Counted from the first letter of the stretch, positions 1-8,643 are shown. The stretch is DNA of 64,000 nucleotides from an uncultured Butyricicoccus sp. (GCA_904420185.1 CAJFUJ010000047.1:1-64000), one strand, 5' to 3'. Notes: a model not told the origin generated them from the sequence alone. Numbers and translations are program-made.

Positions 1-90
1 CAGCCGCGTAGGCTGGCCGCTGCCCGCAGGCAGCGGAACCCCCCCCTTTCAAAATCCGCCCGCGGATTTTGAACGCTTCCCAAACAGCAA
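1..90. other. Gene-free window edge with two inverted repeats
   Basis: No coding region is supported here. Two short perfect inverted repeats are visible: CCGCTGCC/GGCAGCGG at 17-24 and 29-36, and AAAATCCGC/GCGGATTTT at 51-59 and 62-70. They may belong to the 3' end of a gene outside the window. Confidence 0.5.
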
Positions 91-120
91 AAGAGGTTCG
101 CTCCTGCGAACCTCTTTTTT
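91..120 (-). terminator. Rho-independent terminator, probably bidirectional
   Basis: A perfect 10-bp stem (AAGAGGTTCG at 91-100 pairing with 107-116) has a 6-nt loop. A run of T follows on the plus strand and a shorter T tract on the minus strand. It lies 15 bp past the stop of the minus-strand HD gene and probably ends the PhoH-HD transcript. Confidence 0.75.
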
Positions 121-134
121 CATACCGCCATGCG

Positions 135-824
135 CTAGCACATCTTATGCCCATTGGCATTCATCCGGAACTTGAGTCCCAGCACCTCGGCGGCGCGCTT
201 GCACATGAGCATCCGCCCGAGGAAAATTTCAAAGTAGTCCAAAATCGAACAGATATCCTCATCGAGCTCAATATCCAGCCGGGCGGTTTTCTTGTCCGGG
301 CAAACCGACAGCTTGGACGATACCGCCGCATAATTGACCCGGTCGTGCTTGTCAAACCGGGCTTTGACCCGGTTGCGCACCCGGTTGCGGCGCACGTCGG
401 TTTTGTCGGCCAGGATGACGGCGGCCGAAATCGGATCGACCGCCGTGCCGGTGGATTCGTCGTGCTGGCCGATAGCCGACACCACCTGGGCGACCTCCTG
501 CGGGTCCATGTGCAGCCCGCGCAGGATGTGGAAGGCCATAATCGCCCCGCTGTGCGGATGGTCCTCCCGGTTGACGCAGTTGCCGATGTCGTGCAGATAG
601 CCGGCAATGCGGGCCAGTTCGCAGGTGCGCTCGTCGTAGCCCAGCTCCTGCAGGATTTCGCCCGCGCCTGTGGCGATTTTGACCGCGTGCTTGCGGGAAT
701 GTTCGGTGTAGCCCATCACGCCCAAGGTGTGGTTGCCCCGCTCGATCAGGGCGTTGACCTCGTCGTTGTGGCGGATCTCCTTATAAGAGATGGGCGCATA
801 AGTAGGGGATGTTTTGGGGTCCAT
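135..824 (-). CDS. HD-domain metal-dependent phosphohydrolase
   Basis: A 229-residue cytoplasmic protein of the HD superfamily, predicted to hydrolyse phosphate esters or nucleotides; the substrate is unknown. The metal-binding signature is readable: His42 in EHSRKH, the His78-Asp79 pair in YLHDIGN, His89/His91 in EDHPHS, His121 in GQHDE and Asp140 in ILADKTDV. No second domain is seen. The start is supported by AGGAG six bases upstream of the ATG. It lies 24 bp downstream of the PhoH-like gene on the same strand and probably shares its transcript. The pairing with PhoH hints at RNA or nucleotide metabolism, but nothing in the sequence proves it. Confidence 0.85.
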   Translation of the reverse strand: MDPKTSPTYAPISYKEIRHNDEVNALIERGNHTLGVMGYTEHSRKHAVKIATGAGEILQELGYDERTCELARIAGYLHDIGNCVNREDHPHSGAIMAFHILRGLHMDPQEVAQVVSAIGQHDESTGTAVDPISAAVILADKTDVRRNRVRNRVKARFDKHDRVNYAAVSSKLSVCPDKKTARLDIELDEDICSILDYFEIFLGRMLMCKRAAEVLGLKFRMNANGHKMC

Positions 825-848
825 GGTGTTCTCCTGTTTTGAATGGTT

Positions 849-2222
849 TTACAGCCGCTGGATGGCGTCCATGGCCAGGGGCGAGCGTTCGCATTCCTCG
901 GCCGTGAGCGTCAATTGCCAGCAAAGCGGGCTGCCCTGCATCCGGGCAGCGGCATAGCTTAGGCCATTGGTGCGCTCGTCCAAGTAGGGGCGGTCGATCT
1001 GGCCTGGGTCGCCGAGCAGGATGAGTTTGGTGCCGCGTCCGGCGCGGGTGATGATGCCCTTGACCTGGGCGGGGGTCATGTTCTGGGCTTCGTCGATGAT
1101 GAGGTAGGTTTGCACGATTGAGCGGCCGCGGATGAAGTTCATCGCCTCGGCCTGGAGGATGCCCCGGCTGAAGATCTCCTCGATTTTGTCGCGCAGCGCG
1201 GCTTCGTCGCGGTAGCGCTCGTGCTCGTTGGAGTCGATGAGCTGCTCCAAGTTGTCCAGCACCGGCCGCAGCAGCGGCGAGATTTTCTCCTGTTCGTCGC
1301 CCGGCAGAAAGCCGATATCGGCGTCAAACTGGGCGTTGGGGCGGCACAGCAGGATGCGGCGGTATTCGCCTGTGGGCGCGGCGATCAGCTTATCCAACCC
1401 CACGGCCAGCGAATAGAAGGTTTTGGCCGTGCCCGCCATACCGCGCACGATGACCAGCGGCGCGGTTTCGGCGGGCTGGAACAGGGCTTCCTGCATGAAG
1501 TATTGCCCGGCCGAGCGGGGCGACACCCCATAGGGCGTGCGGCGCATGTATTCGAGCGGCACCACCTTGCCGCCGCACACCCGGCCCAGATGGGTTTTCT
1601 TGCGTGACTGGTCGGCGCGCAGCACGACGAACTGATTCTCGGTCAAGGCAGGGGTAGAGCGGTTGCCCTCCTCGTCGCACAGATAGAGTTCGTCGAGATG
1701 GGCGCCCTTTTTCTTAAACTCTTTAAACCGTTCTTCGGATAGGAAGCACTCGATGCGGCCGGTATAGGCGGTGCGGTCGGCCATCACCTGTTCGGTGGTG
1801 AAGTCCTCGGCCACGACGTCCAGCATCTGGGCCTTGACCCGCAGTAAGATGTCCTTTGTGACCAGGATCACCTGTCCCTGGGCCTGTTCTTGCAGGCCCT
1901 TGCACACCCGCAGGATGCGGTTGTCCTTGCTGCTTTCGGGCAGGCTGTCGGGCAGCGGTACGTCCACGCAGTTGGCCTCCACCCGCAGTGTGCCGCCGCT
2001 GTCCATCGTGACGCCTGCTAGCAGGTCGCCCTGCATCCGCAGCGATTCCAGCGTGCGGATCACCCGCCGGGCGTTGGCGCCGCGCTCGCCCTCGGCGCGT
2101 TTGAGGCCGTCCAGCTCTTCGAGCACCACCAGCGGCAGCACCACATCGTTGTCCTCAAAGCAGCCCAGCGCATAGGGCGCCTGGATCAGTACATTGGTAT
2201 CCAGAATATAGGTTTTGGTCAT
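849..2222 (-). CDS. PIN-PhoH family protein (PhoH2/YlaK type)
   Basis: A 457-residue protein joining an N-terminal PIN nuclease-like domain (acidic residue in YILDTNVLIQ, about residues 4-135) to a C-terminal PhoH P-loop ATPase. Walker A is GMAGTAKT near residue 261 and Walker B is LIIDEAQN near 377. Proteins with this architecture are thought to be RNA helicase/RNases; that activity is family knowledge. The reading frame extends seven codons further upstream, but GGGAGG is spaced correctly for the ATG at 2222 (MTKTYILD), so that start is used. It is first in a two-gene operon with the HD protein. Confidence 0.9.
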   Translation of the reverse strand: MTKTYILDTNVLIQAPYALGCFEDNDVVLPLVVLEELDGLKRAEGERGANARRVIRTLESLRMQGDLLAGVTMDSGGTLRVEANCVDVPLPDSLPESSKDNRILRVCKGLQEQAQGQVILVTKDILLRVKAQMLDVVAEDFTTEQVMADRTAYTGRIECFLSEERFKEFKKKGAHLDELYLCDEEGNRSTPALTENQFVVLRADQSRKKTHLGRVCGGKVVPLEYMRRTPYGVSPRSAGQYFMQEALFQPAETAPLVIVRGMAGTAKTFYSLAVGLDKLIAAPTGEYRRILLCRPNAQFDADIGFLPGDEQEKISPLLRPVLDNLEQLIDSNEHERYRDEAALRDKIEEIFSRGILQAEAMNFIRGRSIVQTYLIIDEAQNMTPAQVKGIITRAGRGTKLILLGDPGQIDRPYLDERTNGLSYAAARMQGSPLCWQLTLTAEECERSPLAMDAIQRL

Positions 2223-2545
2223 CGTATTCCTCCCATCAGGCAAAAAAACCGCCCAAAACGTCTTTCGCAGGAATGGCAGGCCAAGGCGTGCGTTTGCTGC
2301 GGCCAGGGCGCGTTCTTCCGATGCGTGGGCGTTTTGTGCGGTTTGGGTTGGTTGCGGTCATGTGTGAACATCCTTACATTTTGGCTTTGTCTCCAGCATA
2401 CGACGGTTTGGGCGATTTTGCCACCCTTTGCGCGTCAAAAATATGTAAAGTGCCCGTAAACCGCCTGGTTGCGCCCGCTGCCCGCCAGTGCTATACTGTA
2501 AAAGCGACCCCTTTACACCTAGCGTATGACAAAGGAGCTTTCCCT
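2223..2545. other. Divergent intergenic region
   Basis: This gap separates the minus-strand PhoH gene from the plus-strand membrane protein. It holds the PhoH ribosome-binding site at its left edge and one clear plus-strand promoter near 2469-2497. The plus frame is open from 2273, but codons before 2546 look non-coding and lack a ribosome-binding site. Confidence 0.6.
2469..2497 (+). promoter_or_regulatory. Sigma-A promoter of the membrane acyltransferase-like gene
   Basis: TTGCGC (2469-2474), a 17-nt spacer and TATACT (2492-2497) lie about 50 bp upstream of the chosen start. The -10 is near consensus and the -35 shares four of six bases. Confidence 0.6.
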
Positions 2546-3331
2546 ATGACCGTTTCTTCCTCTCGTCCGGCTACGGCCCCACCGGCCCCATCCAGCCCGC
2601 CGGCTGCGCCGTCCGGGCGGTTTTTGCTGCTCGATGCCCTGCGCGGCCTGGCCCTGGTCTGCATGATCGCCTATCATGCCTGCTTCAACCTGGACAACCT
2701 CTTCGGCGTACCCCTGCCCTGGTTCCACACGCCCGGCGCGCACGCCTGGCAGTTTGTCAACAGCGGCCTGTTTTTGCTGCTGGCCGGGTTGTGCGTGCAT
2801 TTTACCCGCCACATCTGGCGCCGCACAGCCGGGCTTTTCCTGGTGGCCCTGGCGCTGACCGCCGTGACCTGGCTGGTCATGCCCCAGGAGCTGATCGTCT
2901 GCGGCATCTTGCACTGCATTGCCGCCTGCCTGCTTTTGTGCGCCCTGTTTGGGCGGTGGCTGGCCCGCATCCCGGCCCCGGTGGGCGCGGCGCTGTGCGT
3001 GGCGCTGTTTTTGTGCACCTGCCAGCTGCCGCAGGGCTCGCTGTTTTTCGGCCCCTTTGCCCTGCCCCTGCCTGAGGGGTTGTATCAGGTTTATCCGCTG
3101 TCGTTTTTGGGGTTCCCGTCGCCCACGTTCCGCTCGGGTGATTATTTCCCGCTGTTGCCCAATGTATTCTTGTTCCTGCTCGGGTATTATCTGTACCCGG
3201 CCTTTCTGCGCCTGCCCCTGCGGGTGCGCATGGCTGGCGTGCGGCCGCTCAATTTCCTCGGGCGGCACAGCCTGCTGATTTACTTAGCCCACCAGCCCGT
3301 TCTGATGGGGATCATGCTGCTGTTTTTCTAG
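2546..3331 (+). CDS. Polytopic membrane protein, HGSNAT/DUF1624-like acyltransferase family
   Basis: A 261-residue integral membrane protein. After a 20-residue Pro/Ser/Ala-rich N-terminus comes FLLLDALRGLALVCMIAYH, the signature opening of the heparan-alpha-glucosaminide N-acetyltransferase catalytic family (DUF1624) and of related membrane acyltransferases. About seven hydrophobic segments follow, and the C-terminus contains FLGRHSLLIYLAHQP, also typical of the family. Relatives move acyl groups across or at the membrane; the substrate here is unknown. The start has AAAGGAG eight bases upstream. It has its own promoter and stands alone, with no envelope-polysaccharide neighbours. Confidence 0.8.
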   Translation: MTVSSSRPATAPPAPSSPPAAPSGRFLLLDALRGLALVCMIAYHACFNLDNLFGVPLPWFHTPGAHAWQFVNSGLFLLLAGLCVHFTRHIWRRTAGLFLVALALTAVTWLVMPQELIVCGILHCIAACLLLCALFGRWLARIPAPVGAALCVALFLCTCQLPQGSLFFGPFALPLPEGLYQVYPLSFLGFPSPTFRSGDYFPLLPNVFLFLLGYYLYPAFLRLPLRVRMAGVRPLNFLGRHSLLIYLAHQPVLMGIMLLFF

Positions 3332-3336
3332 CCCTT

Positions 3337-3426
3337 CGCGGGGCGCCGCCTTCGTGGGGCCCCGCCCCACACCCCGCCAGGGGCGCTGCCCCTGGACCCC
3401 GGCAGGGGACCCGTCCCCTGCACCCC
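3337..3426. repeat. GC-rich hairpin repeat, copy 1
   Basis: A low-complexity block built from units of the form GGGGC-N-GCCCC followed by TGCACCCC or TGGACCCC. It belongs to the same family as the blocks near 16222, 21265, 28373 and 44748. It lies between two convergent genes and has no coding potential. Confidence 0.7.
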
Positions 3427-3428
3427 AA

Positions 3429-3464
3429 ACGAAGGCCGGCTCATCCATATGAGCCGGCCTTCGT
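3429..3464. terminator. Long hairpin between convergent genes
   Basis: A perfect 16-bp stem (3429-3444 with 3449-3464) closes a 4-nt loop. It lies between the plus-strand membrane gene and the minus-strand csoR. There is no strong T run on either side, so it is an imperfect intrinsic terminator, though probably still a transcript end for one or both genes. Confidence 0.55.
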
Positions 3465-3501
3465 CACAGTTTATCGAAAAACGTCAGGGTCTTTAGTGGG
3501 C

Positions 3502-3774
3502 TTATTTTTCCATTTTTTCGAGCAGCTTGATGATCTCCTCGATCTTCTCGCTTTGCTGCTGGGGTGAGCCGCTTTCCAGCGCCTCTTGCACGCATCCTTC
3601 CAGGTGGCCCTTGACCACCGCACTGCGCGCCTTGCGCAGCAGCGCTTCGGCGGCCAGCAGCTGGGTGACAATGTCCATGCAATAGCGGTCCTCATCGATC
3701 ATCTTGAGCACGGCATCCAGCTGGCCGCGCGCCATTTTGACCAGCGGCTCGACCTTTTTCCGTTCCGCCCTCAC
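3502..3774 (-). CDS. csoR: CsoR-family copper-sensing repressor
   Basis: A 90-residue all-helical DNA-binding protein of the CsoR/RcnR family. The copper ligand set is present: Cys32 (YCMDIV), His57 and Cys61 (GHLEGC), matching the Cys-His-Cys pattern of true copper sensors. The start codon is GTG, and its GTGA overlaps the TGA of copA, so the two genes are translationally coupled and csoR is the last gene of the copper operon. The expected role is to repress the copA promoter until Cu(I) binds. A candidate operator lies next to that promoter at 6366-6380. Confidence 0.92.
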   Translation of the reverse strand: MRAERKKVEPLVKMARGQLDAVLKMIDEDRYCMDIVTQLLAAEALLRKARSAVVKGHLEGCVQEALESGSPQQQSEKIEEIIKLLEKMEK

Positions 3775-3977
3775 GCGATGCCGACCACCTTGTAGCCTTC
3801 GCCCTCGACCGCGGCTTTGAGCGCGTCGTCGGATACCTCGTGGGCCAGCGTCAGCTCGGCCTTGCCGGTCTCATGGCTGACGTCGGCCGATACGCCGTCC
3901 AGCGCTTCCAGCGCATGTTTGACGTGGCGCGAGCAGTTGGTGCACATCATGCCTTCGATGGTAATGGTTTTTTTCAT
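3771..3977 (-). other. Possible internal start making free CopZ from the copA frame
   Basis: Within copA, and in the same frame, an ATG at 3977 begins MKKTITIEGMMCTNC. It is preceded by AAAGGAAG about eight bases upstream. Translation from it would give a 68-residue protein of normal CopZ length with an intact metal-binding CxxC. This suggests that both a CopA-CopZ fusion and free CopZ can be made from one gene. The alternative is chance similarity of the linker to a ribosome-binding site. Confidence 0.5.
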
Positions 3978-6320
3978 AGTTGGTTCTTCCTTTCTTGTGT
4001 TATCCATCGGTTCCGGGCCAGCCGGATGGCTGGGTGTTGCCGGGCGGCCGGGGGCCGCTGCCGAGTGTTCGGCGTGAATGGGCCGGAACAGCTTAAGCCG
4101 CAGGGCGTTGCTGACCACGCACACCGATGACAGGCTCATCGCCGCCGCACCGAACATGGGGCTCAGCTCGAGCGCGGGCGCGAACACACCGGCCGCAATC
4201 GGGATGCCCACACAGTTGTAGCAAAAGGCCCAGAACAGATTTTCCTTGATGTTGCGCAGCACCTGTTTGGACAGGCGCACCGCATTGACCGCGTCGAGCA
4301 GGTCGGATTTCATCAGCACCACGTCGGCCGACTCGATGGCCACGTCGGTCCCGGCGCCGATGGCGATGCCCACGTCGGCGCGGGCCAGGGCAGGCGCGTC
4401 GTTGATGCCGTCGCCGACCATGGCGACCGTCTTGCCGCTTTCTTGCAGGCGGCGGATTTCGCGCTCCTTATCCTGGGGCAGCACCTCAGCGATCACGCGC
4501 GGGATGTGCAGCGTGCGGCGGATGGCTTCGGCGGTGGTGCGGTTGTCGCCGGTGAGCAGCGTGACCTCGATGTGCATCTGCCGCAGCAGCTCCACCGCCT
4601 GGGCGCTGGTCGGTTTGACCTGGTCGGCAATGGCGATGACGCCCACGAGCCTGCCGTTTTGGGCGAAATACAGCGGGGTTTTGCCCGCGTCCGCATAGGC
4701 CCGCCCGATGGCGGCGGCTTCGTCGGTGTTGACGCCCGCTTCTTGCAGCATCCGCAGGTTGCCGGCCAGGCAGGGCGCGCCGTCCACCTGGGCGGCTACG
4801 CCCTTGCCGGTCACCGCCTGGAAGCCCTCGGCTGGTGCGGGCGCGATGCCCTGCCCTTGGGCGTACTGCACCACCGCCTGGGCCAGCGGGTGTTCGCTGG
4901 GCTGCTCCAGCGCATAGGCCAGGCGCAGCAGGCCGGCCGTGTCGCCCGACAGCGCGCGCACGTCGGTCACCGACGGGCGGCCTTCGGTGACCGTGCCGGT
5001 CTTGTCGAGCACCACGGCGTCCACTTTATGCAGCCGCTCAAGCGCTTCGGCCGACTGGAACAGCACGCCGTTTTCCGCGCCCACGCCGGTGCCGACCATG
5101 ATGGCCACCGGCGTGGCCAGCCCGAGCGCGCACGGGCACGAGATGACCAGCACCGTGATCGCGTGCGACAGCGCCACGGTGAACGCCGCGCCGAGCGCCA
5201 GCTGGACGATTGCGGTCACCAGCGCGATGGCCAGCACCGATGGCACGAACACGCCCGCCACCTTGTCGGCCAGCTTGGCGATGGGCGCCTTGGATGCGCC
5301 CGCTTCTTCGACCAGGCGGATGATCTGGGACAGCGTGGTGTCGTCGCCCACCCGCGACGCGCGGAATTTGATAAACCCGGTTTTGTTGATCGTCGCCGCG
5401 ATGACCGTGTCCCCGGCCTGTTTTTCCACCGGGATGCTCTCGCCGGTCAGCGCCGATTCGTCCAGGGCGGTGCTGCCGCTTTCGATCACGCCGTCCACCG
5501 GCACGCTCTGTCCCGGGCGCACCAGCACCAGGTCGCCCACCTGCACCTGGTCGATGGGGATGGTGGTTTCGGCCCCGTTTCGCTCGACCGTGGCCGTCTG
5601 CGGGCGCAGGTCCATCAGCCCGGCGATGGCTTCGCCGGTGCGTTTTTTGGCGCGGGTCTCCAGGTACTTGCCCAGGGTGACCAGGGTCAAGATCATGCCC
5701 GCCGACTCAAAGTACAGGTCGTGGGCATATTCGCCTGCGCGGGCCAGGTCGCCGTGGCCCAGGCCGTAGCCGATCTGGTACAGCGCGAACACGCCGTATA
5801 CCAGCGCCGCACCCGAGCCCACCGCGATCAAGGCGTCCATGGTCGGCGCGCGGTGCCACAGGGTTTTGAAGCCGTTGACATAGTATTTGCGGTTGACGAA
5901 CGCGATCGGCAGGGTCAGCAGCAGCTGGGTCAGCGCAAAGCTGACCGCGTTTTCGGTGCCCATCAGCACGCCCGGCAGCGGCAGCCCGGCCATATGCCCC
6001 ATGGACACATACATCAAAAGCGCCAAAAAGACAAATGATACCACGATGCGGTGTTTCATTTCGGCCAGCTCGTTGTCCTGGCTGGGGGCCTGGGCGGCAG
6101 CCACCTGCGCGCCCTTGACCGACGCGCCGTAGCCCGCGTCCACCACCGCTTGGATGATGGCCTGGTTGTCGGTCTGTTCGCCGTCGTAGTCCACCTTCAT
6201 GCTGCCCGCCAGCAGGTTGACCTGGGCCTGTTGCACGCCGGGCAGGGCGTTCACCGCCTTTTCCACGTGCGCCGAACAGGCCGCGCAGCTCATGCCCGTG
6301 ACATTGAATTGGCACTCCAT
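3771..6320 (-). CDS. copA: Copper-exporting P1B-type ATPase CopA with C-terminal CopZ-like domain
   Basis: An 849-residue membrane ATPase that pumps Cu(I) out of the cell. Visible in order: an N-terminal heavy-metal domain (GMSCAACS, residues 8-15), membrane helices, the actuator motif TGES, the intramembrane metal site CPC in ISCPCALG, the phosphorylation site DKTGT, the SEHP motif, and TGDN and GDGINDAP in the catalytic domain. After the last helices a Pro/Ala-rich linker leads into a second heavy-metal domain, residues 782-849, with MMCTNCS. That part has the size and sequence of a free CopZ chaperone. GGAGG precedes the start. The gene is followed by csoR with overlapping stop and start codons. 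Confidence 0.96.
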   Translation of the reverse strand: MECQFNVTGMSCAACSAHVEKAVNALPGVQQAQVNLLAGSMKVDYDGEQTDNQAIIQAVVDAGYGASVKGAQVAAAQAPSQDNELAEMKHRIVVSFVFLALLMYVSMGHMAGLPLPGVLMGTENAVSFALTQLLLTLPIAFVNRKYYVNGFKTLWHRAPTMDALIAVGSGAALVYGVFALYQIGYGLGHGDLARAGEYAHDLYFESAGMILTLVTLGKYLETRAKKRTGEAIAGLMDLRPQTATVERNGAETTIPIDQVQVGDLVLVRPGQSVPVDGVIESGSTALDESALTGESIPVEKQAGDTVIAATINKTGFIKFRASRVGDDTTLSQIIRLVEEAGASKAPIAKLADKVAGVFVPSVLAIALVTAIVQLALGAAFTVALSHAITVLVISCPCALGLATPVAIMVGTGVGAENGVLFQSAEALERLHKVDAVVLDKTGTVTEGRPSVTDVRALSGDTAGLLRLAYALEQPSEHPLAQAVVQYAQGQGIAPAPAEGFQAVTGKGVAAQVDGAPCLAGNLRMLQEAGVNTDEAAAIGRAYADAGKTPLYFAQNGRLVGVIAIADQVKPTSAQAVELLRQMHIEVTLLTGDNRTTAEAIRRTLHIPRVIAEVLPQDKEREIRRLQESGKTVAMVGDGINDAPALARADVGIAIGAGTDVAIESADVVLMKSDLLDAVNAVRLSKQVLRNIKENLFWAFCYNCVGIPIAAGVFAPALELSPMFGAAAMSLSSVCVVSNALRLKLFRPIHAEHSAAAPGRPATPSHPAGPEPMDNTRKEEPTMKKTITIEGMMCTNCSRHVKHALEALDGVSADVSHETGKAELTLAHEVSDDALKAAVEGEGYKVVGIA

Positions 6321-6365
6321 TTTATAGTTCCTCCTTCCGTCCAGGGATGGGGATTACGGCACCCC

Positions 6366-6426
6366 CTCCCCCTGGGGTATGGGTCTGTCCTGGGATGAGT
6401 ATAGTCCAAATCCGCCGGTTTGTCAA
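6366..6426 (-). promoter_or_regulatory. copA promoter with candidate CsoR operator
   Basis: On the minus strand, TTGACA (6426-6421), a 17-nt spacer and TATACT (6403-6398) form an almost perfect sigma-A promoter. Just downstream, at 6366-6380, the minus strand reads ATACCCCAGGGGG, a C-tract/G-tract palindrome like CsoR boxes in Bacillus. Its position across the early transcribed region fits repression. Confidence 0.75.
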
Positions 6427-6477
6427 GCGCCCGCCGCAAAAAATCCCGCACGCCTTGGCGTACACACAAAGTTTCCC

Positions 6478-6506
6478 TTGTGCGCCGGGACAAAATATTA
6501 TAGAAT
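6478..6506 (+). promoter_or_regulatory. Promoter for the Asp23-FakA genes
   Basis: TTGTGC (6478-6483), 17 nt, then TAGAAT (6501-6506), with an overlapping TATTAT at 6496-6501. It is divergent from the copA promoter and about 90 bp upstream of the Asp23 start. Confidence 0.5.
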
Positions 6507-6592
6507 GGAACTAGCATCTGCCACCGGCGCGGGACGCCCCCGGCCGGTTTGGCGTATTTTTGTAGCCATCTGCGCAAAAAGGAGGAAGGACT

Positions 6593-6943
6593 ATGCTGAT
6601 TCATACCGGTCTTGGCCATATAGAAATCACGCCCGACGTCATCGCGGAAATCGCGGGCTACACCGCCTCATCCTGCTTTGGCGTCAAGGGCATGACCGTC
6701 CGCTCGGTGTCGGACGGCCTGTTCCACCTGCTGCGGCGGGAAAACCTGCGCCGCGGCGTCAAGGTGCAAGAAGCCCCGGGCGGCGGGGTGACCATCGAAC
6801 TGCACATCGCCGTCGAACATGGGATCAACATCGCCTCGGTCTGCCGGTCGATCATCACCGAGGTGCGCTATCATGTCGAGCGCCTGACCGGGGTGGACGT
6901 GACCAATGTGGATGTATATGTGGAGAGTATGAAGGCCGACTAA
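6593..6943 (+). CDS. Asp23/Gls24 family protein
   Basis: A 116-residue protein of the Asp23/Gls24 (YloU) family. The opening GLGHIEITPDVIAEIAGY and the ending NVDVYVESM are characteristic. Members are linked to the envelope stress response or to membrane anchoring in Gram-positives; the molecular role of the short YloU type is not established. AAGGAGG lies upstream of the ATG. The gene precedes a YloV/FakA-like kinase by 59 bp, the same pair order as yloU-yloV in Bacillus, which supports a shared operon. Confidence 0.9.
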   Translation: MLIHTGLGHIEITPDVIAEIAGYTASSCFGVKGMTVRSVSDGLFHLLRRENLRRGVKVQEAPGGGVTIELHIAVEHGINIASVCRSIITEVRYHVERLTGVDVTNVDVYVESMKAD

Positions 6944-7002
6944 CGACGGCCCCGGCGGCAGCTCGCCTGCTGCCCGCAGCTGCAAGGAAGGAAGTGCAAA
7001 CC

Positions 7003-8643
7003 ATGCACGAACAAAAAATAACCGGCCCGCTCTTTCAGCGCATGGTGATCGAGGGCGCGCGCGCCATCGCTGAAAAAAAAGAGCAGGCCAATGCGCTCAA
7101 TGTGTTCCCCGTACCCGACGGCGACACGGGGTCCAATCTATCCATGACCATGGCTGCCGCCATGACCGAAATGCAGCGGCTGCACACGCCCACGCTGGGC
7201 CGTGCGGCCGACGCGGCCGCGGCCGCGCTGCTGCGCGGGGCGCGGGGCAACTCGGGCGTCATTTTGTCGCTGCTGTTTCGCGGCATGGCCAAGCGCCTGC
7301 ACGAAACCGAGCAGGCCGACGGCCGCGCCTTTGCCCTGGCCCTGTGCGACGGCGTGGAGGCCGCCTACAAAGCGGTGATGAAGCCTGCCGAGGGCACCAT
7401 CCTGACCGTGTCCCGGGTGGCCGCCCAGCATGCGGTCGAGTGCTGCCAGGCCAACCCGGCGCTGTCGGCCGAAGAGGCCCTTGAGGCCGTGCTCACCCGC
7501 GGCCAGGCTGCCCTGGCCGAAACCACCGCGCAAAACCCGGTGCTCGCACGCGCCGGGGTGGTGGACGCCGGCGGCTACGGCCTTATGGTCATCCTGTCCG
7601 GTATGCTCGACGGGCTGCGGGGCAACTGCCGCGCCCCTGCCGAACAGGCGCTGCCCCAGGCCCCGGCGGCCGATTTCAGCGCCCTGGAAAACGAGGACAT
7701 CCTCTACCCCTACTGCACCGAGTTCATCGCCCAGCGGCGGGACAAGGCCCGCAACGTCGAGCGGCTGCGCGCCATTTTGAGCGAAATCGGTGACAGCCTG
7801 GTGGTTGTGGAGGATGAGGACATCGTCAAGGTCCACGTCCATACCGCCCAGCCTCACCGCGTGCTCGAAGAAGGGCTGGGGTTCGGGCCGCTGCTCACCG
7901 TGAAAATCGAGAACATGCGCGAGCAGCACACCGGCCAGGTCATCGCCGCCGCCGAGCCGCGCGAGCGGGTGGTGCGCGACCCGGAAAAGGAATACGGCTT
8001 TGTGTCGGTGTGCGCCGGGGACGGCCTGCGCGGCATGTTCTCCGACCTGGGCTGCGACAGCCTGGTCGAAGGCGGCCAGACCATGAACCCCTCGACCAGC
8101 GACCTGCTGGACGCCATCGACGCCACCCCGGCGCGCACGGTTTTTGTGCTGCCCAACAACCGCAACGTCGTGCTCGCCGCCAACCAGGCCGCGCCGCTGT
8201 CGGAAAAGCAGGTCATCGTGCTGCCCACAAACAGCATCCCCGAGGGCGTGGCCGCGCTGCTCAGCTTTGACGCCAACCTGGACCTGGCCGCCAACCGCCG
8301 CGCCATGGAACAGGCCATCGCGGGCGTGACCGCGGGCGTGGTCACCTACGCCTCGCGAAACGCCGAGCTGGACGGCAAGAAGATCAAAGAGAACGAATAC
8401 CTGGCCCTGTGCGGCGGCAAGCTGTGCGCCAACGTCAAAAAGCGGCTGGACGCCGTCAAAAAGCTGGCGCGCGAGATGGTCAAGGCCGACAGCGCCTTTG
8501 TCACGCTGATCTACGGCCAGGGCGTGCCCGAGGAAGAGGCCGAAAAAGCGGCTGAGTTCTTCCGCCGCGAAAACCGCGACCTGGAGGTCACCGTCATCGA
8601 CGGTGGGCAACCGGTGTATTTTTATATTTTGGGTGTGGAATAA
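7003..8643 (+). CDS. fakA: DAK2/DegV-like fatty acid kinase subunit (YloV/FakA type)
   Basis: A 546-residue protein with an N-terminal DhaL (DAK2) nucleotide-binding domain; NVFPVPDGDTGSN near residue 30 carries the Mg-ATP-binding aspartates. A middle domain follows, then a C-terminal region containing the PNNRN and PTNSIPEG motifs. In Staphylococcus and Bacillus, FakA phosphorylates fatty acids carried by FakB for lipid synthesis. No FakB is present in this window. The frame is open much further upstream, but GGAAGGAAG sits before this ATG and family similarity begins here. Confidence 0.88.
   Translation: MHEQKITGPLFQRMVIEGARAIAEKKEQANALNVFPVPDGDTGSNLSMTMAAAMTEMQRLHTPTLGRAADAAAAALLRGARGNSGVILSLLFRGMAKRLHETEQADGRAFALALCDGVEAAYKAVMKPAEGTILTVSRVAAQHAVECCQANPALSAEEALEAVLTRGQAALAETTAQNPVLARAGVVDAGGYGLMVILSGMLDGLRGNCRAPAEQALPQAPAADFSALENEDILYPYCTEFIAQRRDKARNVERLRAILSEIGDSLVVVEDEDIVKVHVHTAQPHRVLEEGLGFGPLLTVKIENMREQHTGQVIAAAEPRERVVRDPEKEYGFVSVCAGDGLRGMFSDLGCDSLVEGGQTMNPSTSDLLDAIDATPARTVFVLPNNRNVVLAANQAAPLSEKQVIVLPTNSIPEGVAALLSFDANLDLAANRRAMEQAIAGVTAGVVTYASRNAELDGKKIKENEYLALCGGKLCANVKKRLDAVKKLAREMVKADSAFVTLIYGQGVPEEEAEKAAEFFRRENRDLEVTVIDGGQPVYFYILGVE

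Noticed and set aside
3771..4060. CopA-CopZ fusion as a sequencing or frameshift error
   Set aside because: The linker stays in frame with ordinary codon use, is Pro/Ala-rich like real linkers, and leads into an intact heavy-metal domain ending exactly at the csoR start. An error is possible but not needed.
4443..6038. A 531-residue plus-strand frame rich in His, Gln, Arg and Gly
   Set aside because: It lies wholly antisense to copA, whose motifs are all intact. The biased composition comes from reading GC-rich codons backwards.
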